A stretch of DNA of 8,244 nt, taken from Nitrososphaerota archaeon. GTDB lineage: Archaea; Thermoproteota; EX4484-205; JAAOZO01. How positions within the stretch are numbered: the first letter of the stretch is position 1; each line of letters opens with the position of its first letter. The DNA lies in assembly GCA_011605715.1 (NCBI GenBank), contig JAAOZO010000222.1, positions 1-8,244 on the forward strand, in the 5' to 3' direction. The translations under genes were made by a program, and so were the position numbers. The notes beneath the pieces are model-generated. The model made no database searches. It worked only from the letters and a program-made list of their open reading frames with translations, and was not told where the DNA came from. Below, in pieces: positions 5,507 through 8,244 of this stretch.

Positions 5507-6992
5507 TTTCCTCACCTGGAGGTTCATAAGTTATGAGCAAGGGAACTGGTGAGGGATTCATGGCACCTGAAAAGTAAAACCTTCCTGGCTTTAACTGTAG
5601 CATTTGGTCAGCAGTTATGCCATATGGAGAAAGCCACTCTAAGGCGCCTCCCTCTCCGCTGGCGTCTAGTGGATGTATCCTTCCAAAGAAGTGAGTGTTG
5701 AGGTTTCTCCTTACAGATGCGTTTATTCCTATTTCTCCTTTTATTCCCTGCGCAATTAAAGTTAAATTAAGCATTCTCTTTCTTCCAAGTGCTGCTAAGT
5801 TTTTTATCATTTCTGAAGTTTCACCTTGAATTCCTCTTGGTTCCCATGGGGCATATTGAGGTGATTCGTCTATTATTAGTGCGATATTTATGTCGTTTCC
5901 AGATTCCATTACGCTGTAGAGTTGCTTTGCAAGCGACAAGAAAAACCCAAGCTTAGCTTCGGCTATTGTACCCCCCATATCCACTAAGAGTATTCTCTTG
6001 CTTTCAAACATCTTGAGAAGTTCTTCTATGCTTAGTGTGCCCATTATTGGAGCTAAGTCGCGCGGTTTCAATCTTCTAAACACTCTTCTTGCTGCCCTTT
6101 GTGCAGAAGACCGCCAATCGGCTCTAGTTATACTGTTAATACTCTCTTCAACGTGTTCTTTAAGTTGGTTGTACAAAACATCAGCAGGATCCTTACTTCC
6201 TTTGGAAAGATTAACTACTGCTCTTACCTTTTCAATCCAACCTTCTATGAATTCATCGAAGCCATCTTTTACGCTTTCATTTCTTGAAAAATCGTAAGTT
6301 TTATCTTGAAAATAGCTTAGAATTGACTCTTCATCAAACGCTACATCTGTAATTTTCGTAACTTCAACTTCATTGGAGTCCTGAAAGTACGGCACATAGT
6401 CAGTACCACTCCAATCAAGGATTAGAACTCTATAGCCTGCAGTTATGTAAAGGGGAATAAGAACGTAACGTGTGAACCATGACTTTCCACTCCCAGTACT
6501 ACCGTAAACGCCTACATGATATGAGATGAAGTTTTTTAATACTGGTACTTTCCATGTTTTATGATTCTCTAGATGAGCATTCATCCACAGAATTTCATTT
6601 CCCTTTGCTATTTTCTCTAATGGCCTATCATCTTCTTCTTGCAAGTAAACAGGAGAACGAGGCTGAATTATGATCTTGTTTGGTTCTATGCCATTTTCAG
6701 TAACAACCCCTATTGGTTTTATCATAAAAGAATAAACTTCTCTTGCTCCTGAAGGTTCACCTCCATGACGCATATACGCAACATCTGGCCTGTATGCAGT
6801 ATAGCTAAGAAATTCATTTTTCCCAAGTCCTTCTCTTAGTACGCCTAGTATTTGATTTATTGGCTTTTCATCGCCTCCATTTTTTATAATGACAAGTTCT
6901 TCAGTAGAAATACTCCTTTCAAGATCCTTTAACAAAATTAGCCTAGCTGTTGTTTCAGTTGAACCATCTGCTATTCTTCCTATGAATTTCAT
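5499..6992 (-). CDS. herA: HerA-type hexameric DNA translocase/ATPase
   Basis: A 497-residue FtsK/HerA-superfamily ATPase. The N-terminal HAS-type beta-barrel (about 1-110, starting MKFIGRIADGSTETT) is followed by the RecA-like core: Walker A GSTGSGKS at 164-171 (Lys170), a helical insert at about 240-330, Walker B with the catalytic pair in LIIDES (Asp375, Glu376), then GRKRMLNLTLIAQG (403-416) and SVRRNL, which are candidates for the sensor and arginine-finger region. HerA forms hexamers that pump DNA and power the NurA nuclease in end resection. After Walker A the usual DPHGEY-like motif reads DWSGTDY, so it may be a divergent paralogue. The start at ATG 6992 is preferred to GTG 7010: a TATA-like element about 33 bases upstream of the ATG would lie only 15 bases from the GTG. 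It is first in the herA-nurA operon; mre11 and rad50 are not adjacent. Confidence 0.88.
   Translation of the reverse strand: MKFIGRIADGSTETTARLILLKDLERSISTEELVIIKNGGDEKPINQILGVLREGLGKNEFLSYTAYRPDVAYMRHGGEPSGAREVYSFMIKPIGVVTENGIEPNKIIIQPRSPVYLQEEDDRPLEKIAKGNEILWMNAHLENHKTWKVPVLKNFISYHVGVYGSTGSGKSWFTRYVLIPLYITAGYRVLILDWSGTDYVPYFQDSNEVEVTKITDVAFDEESILSYFQDKTYDFSRNESVKDGFDEFIEGWIEKVRAVVNLSKGSKDPADVLYNQLKEHVEESINSITRADWRSSAQRAARRVFRRLKPRDLAPIMGTLSIEELLKMFESKRILLVDMGGTIAEAKLGFFLSLAKQLYSVMESGNDINIALIIDESPQYAPWEPRGIQGETSEMIKNLAALGRKRMLNLTLIAQGIKGEIGINASVRRNLNTHFFGRIHPLDASGEGGALEWLSPYGITADQMLQLKPGRFYFSGAMNPSPVPLLITYEPPGEENE
5510..5517 (-). promoter_or_regulatory. Shine-Dalgarno site that fixes the nurA start
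   Basis: AGGTGAGG, read on the minus strand inside the last herA codons, matches the archaeal anti-SD sequence. Its GGTGA core is 5 bases before the ATG at 5506. It lies downstream of the ATG at 5527, so that earlier start cannot use it. The operon's internal gene is SD-led while most lead genes in the window look leaderless, a common archaeal pattern. Confidence 0.8.
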
Positions 6993-7021
6993 TGTTTTAC
7001 TCTCTGTCACCTTAAAGCTAT

Positions 7022-7034
7022 TGTTAAATCTTTT
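7022..7034 (-). promoter_or_regulatory. Probable BRE/TATA promoter of herA-nurA
   Basis: On the minus strand GAAAAG is followed by ATTTAACAA, centred about 33 bases before the ATG at 6992. The match to the TATA consensus is weaker than for the other promoters in the window, so the call is tentative. It favours the ATG over the GTG at 7010. Confidence 0.45.
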
Positions 7035-7164
7035 CTTTCTATAATTATATTGTAAATGCCCATGAAACCTCTAGAACTAGGCTTAGGCACAATGTTTAAG
7101 CAAAAAATAAAGATTCATTGACTGCCTTACTTAGCGCCTACGTATTTTTTAGACAATCTAAAGA

Positions 7165-7179
7165 ACGAATCTTTATAAA
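7165..7179 (+). promoter_or_regulatory. TATA promoter of the APC transporter gene
   Basis: CTTTATAAAG contains a near-ideal TATA box (TTTATAAA, 7172-7179) preceded by purine-rich sequence. A start site near 7202 would give a leader of about 5 bases for a TTG start at 7207, or about 38 bases for the ATG at 7240. Confidence 0.65.
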
Positions 7180-7239
7180 GTTAATAAGAAACATCCTGCG
7201 CTAAAGTTGAATATAAACAAAAACCAGAAAAGTAAGCCG

Positions 7240-8244
7240 ATGCTTAAAAGAAAACTTGGACTACTTGATGCCACTTCAATAGGACTAGGAGCTATAATCG
7301 GAGCTGGAATCTTTGTTTTAGTAGGAATTGCAAGTGGAATGGCAGGTCCTGCAGTTGTAGTTTCCGTTATTATTTCAGGCTTAAGTGCAACTTTTACTGC
7401 ACTAAGCTTTGCAGAACTTGGAGCAGCACTACCAAGAGCAGGCGGAGTATATGAATATGGGCATGAACTAATATCACCCTCTTTCGGATTTCTTTTGGGC
7501 TGGATGTGGATCTTTGGAAACATTGTTATGGGCGCAACTGCTAGCCTTGGATTTGGATACTATCTTTCGTCTGTCTTTAACTTTATTCCGTTCAAAGTTG
7601 GGGCCTTAGCAATAATCACACTTGTTGTATTCTTCAATGTAATAGGAGTAAAACAGTCAGCCATTGTAAACGACCTTATAGTAATTGTGAAGGTACTTGT
7701 TCTTCTGCTTTTTGTATTTGTGGGATTGCCTAGAATAAGTGTTTCAAACTTCGAGAACTTTCTGCCAAATGGTATAGTCCCAGTTTTTCAAGCTGCAGGA
7801 CTTTTTTATTTTGCATATATAGGATTCCCAAGGATAAGTACTGCTGCTGAAGAAGTTAAAGAGCCAGAAAAGAACATACCACTTGCAATACTGCTTGCGT
7901 TGTTCATCTCTACTTTAATCTACATATTAACTTCTGTAACTGCAGTGGGACTAGTTGGATATAAGAACTTAAGTAACTCAACAACTCCAATCGGAGATGC
8001 AGCAAGAGAATTAGGATTAGGTGGAATAGTAGAATTAGGAGCACTTTTAGCAACTTTTAGTGTTGTTTTAACTTCAGTTATGGGTCAATCAAGAATTTTC
8101 TTTGCAATGGCAAGAAACGAGGAAGTGCCTAGTATACTTTCTAAGGTTCATGAGAAGTTTGAAACTCCAGTATACTCCGTCCTTCTTTCAGGATCTATAA
8201 TGGCAATTCTAGCCTCTACCATAGACATTTCTGGCTTAGCTTCG
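7240..8244 (+). CDS. APC-family amino acid/polyamine permease (3' end outside window)
   Basis: An integral membrane secondary transporter, open at the right edge after 335 residues of a family usually 420-500 long. TM1 holds the hallmark SIGLGAIIGAGIFVLVG (13-29). TM2 with its loop gives LSFAELGAALPRAGGVYEY (55-73), and TM6 gives FAYIGFPRISTAAEEVKEPEKNIPLAI (191-217), the conserved loop after the second unwound helix. SRIFFAMARNEEVP (284-297) is the TM8-9 loop. About eight membrane spans are visible. Such proteins import amino acids or polyamines with protons or by exchange; the substrate is not evident. ATG 7240 begins in the usual place just before KRKLGLLDATS. A TTG at 7207 would add 11 polar residues and fits the TATA spacing better, so it remains a real alternative. 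The gene diverges from herA. Confidence 0.92.
   Translation, partial: MLKRKLGLLDATSIGLGAIIGAGIFVLVGIASGMAGPAVVVSVIISGLSATFTALSFAELGAALPRAGGVYEYGHELISPSFGFLLGWMWIFGNIVMGATASLGFGYYLSSVFNFIPFKVGALAIITLVVFFNVIGVKQSAIVNDLIVIVKVLVLLLFVFVGLPRISVSNFENFLPNGIVPVFQAAGLFYFAYIGFPRISTAAEEVKEPEKNIPLAILLALFISTLIYILTSVTAVGLVGYKNLSNSTTPIGDAARELGLGGIVELGALLATFSVVLTSVMGQSRIFFAMARNEEVPSILSKVHEKFETPVYSVLLSGSIMAILASTIDISGLAS

Noticed and set aside
5998..6297. Two overlapping plus-strand open frames inside herA
   Set aside because: Both lie opposite the helical insert of HerA, lack promoters and show no recognisable protein features.
7056..7121. 21-codon frame starting MPMKPLELG in the herA-transporter gap
   Set aside because: It has an ATG and a weak TATA-like sequence about 30 bases upstream, but is too short and without features to support as a gene.
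7011..7239. tRNA, C/D box RNA or riboswitch in the herA-transporter gap
   Set aside because: No cloverleaf, no paired C and D boxes and no conserved aptamer could be made out; only promoter elements are visible.
7173..7523. Minus-strand open frame of 116 codons opposite the transporter start
   Set aside because: Low-complexity Pro/Ala/Ser/Thr product typical of the shadow of a membrane protein gene; the plus frame has strong APC motifs.

Overview
The window looks like a piece of an AT-rich, probably thermophilic archaeal chromosome. The signs are a HerA/NurA gene pair, clear archaeal BRE/TATA promoters about 27-33 bases upstream of start codons (mostly leaderless or near-leaderless transcripts), an internal GGTGA ribosome binding site only inside the operon, and Arg codons dominated by AGA/AGG. 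The encapsulin-type ferritin-like protein resembles the Pyrococcus one. I favour a Thermoproteota-like archaeon, but the sequence does not fix the lineage.

Layout, left to right. The window opens inside an iron-dependent alcohol dehydrogenase gene (+, C-terminal part only). It converges on a small ferritin-like diiron protein gene (-). A back-to-back promoter region of about 114 bases follows, and then a sugar phosphate isomerase/epimerase of the xylose-isomerase-like TIM-barrel type (+). A 60-residue lysine-rich protein of unknown function (+) comes next and converges, 4 bases away, on a Gfo/Idh/MocA-type NAD(P)-dependent sugar oxidoreductase (-). After a 242-base gap holding a 16-base perfect palindrome lies a GH29-type alpha-L-fucosidase-like gene (-). 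Then come nurA and herA (-), overlapping by 8 bases in one operon. Divergent from herA is an amino acid/polyamine (APC) transporter (+), cut by the right edge.

How the genes fit together. The epimerase, the oxidoreductase and the fucosidase-like protein would suit intracellular handling of sugars released from glycans; the pathway is inferred and no sugar transporter is present. HerA and NurA form the known DNA translocase-nuclease pair for double-strand-break end resection, but mre11 and rad50 are not beside them here. The alcohol dehydrogenase, ferritin-like protein and transporter look like independent single-gene units.

Most worth a second look: the fucosidase-like protein carries His where the family's nucleophilic Asp is expected; the ferritin-like protein is a free-standing copy of the domain that Pyrococcus fuses to its encapsulin shell, with no encapsulin gene next to it; and the herA/nurA pair has atypical motifs and no mre11/rad50. 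I see no mobile elements, CRISPR arrays, tRNAs or rRNAs.
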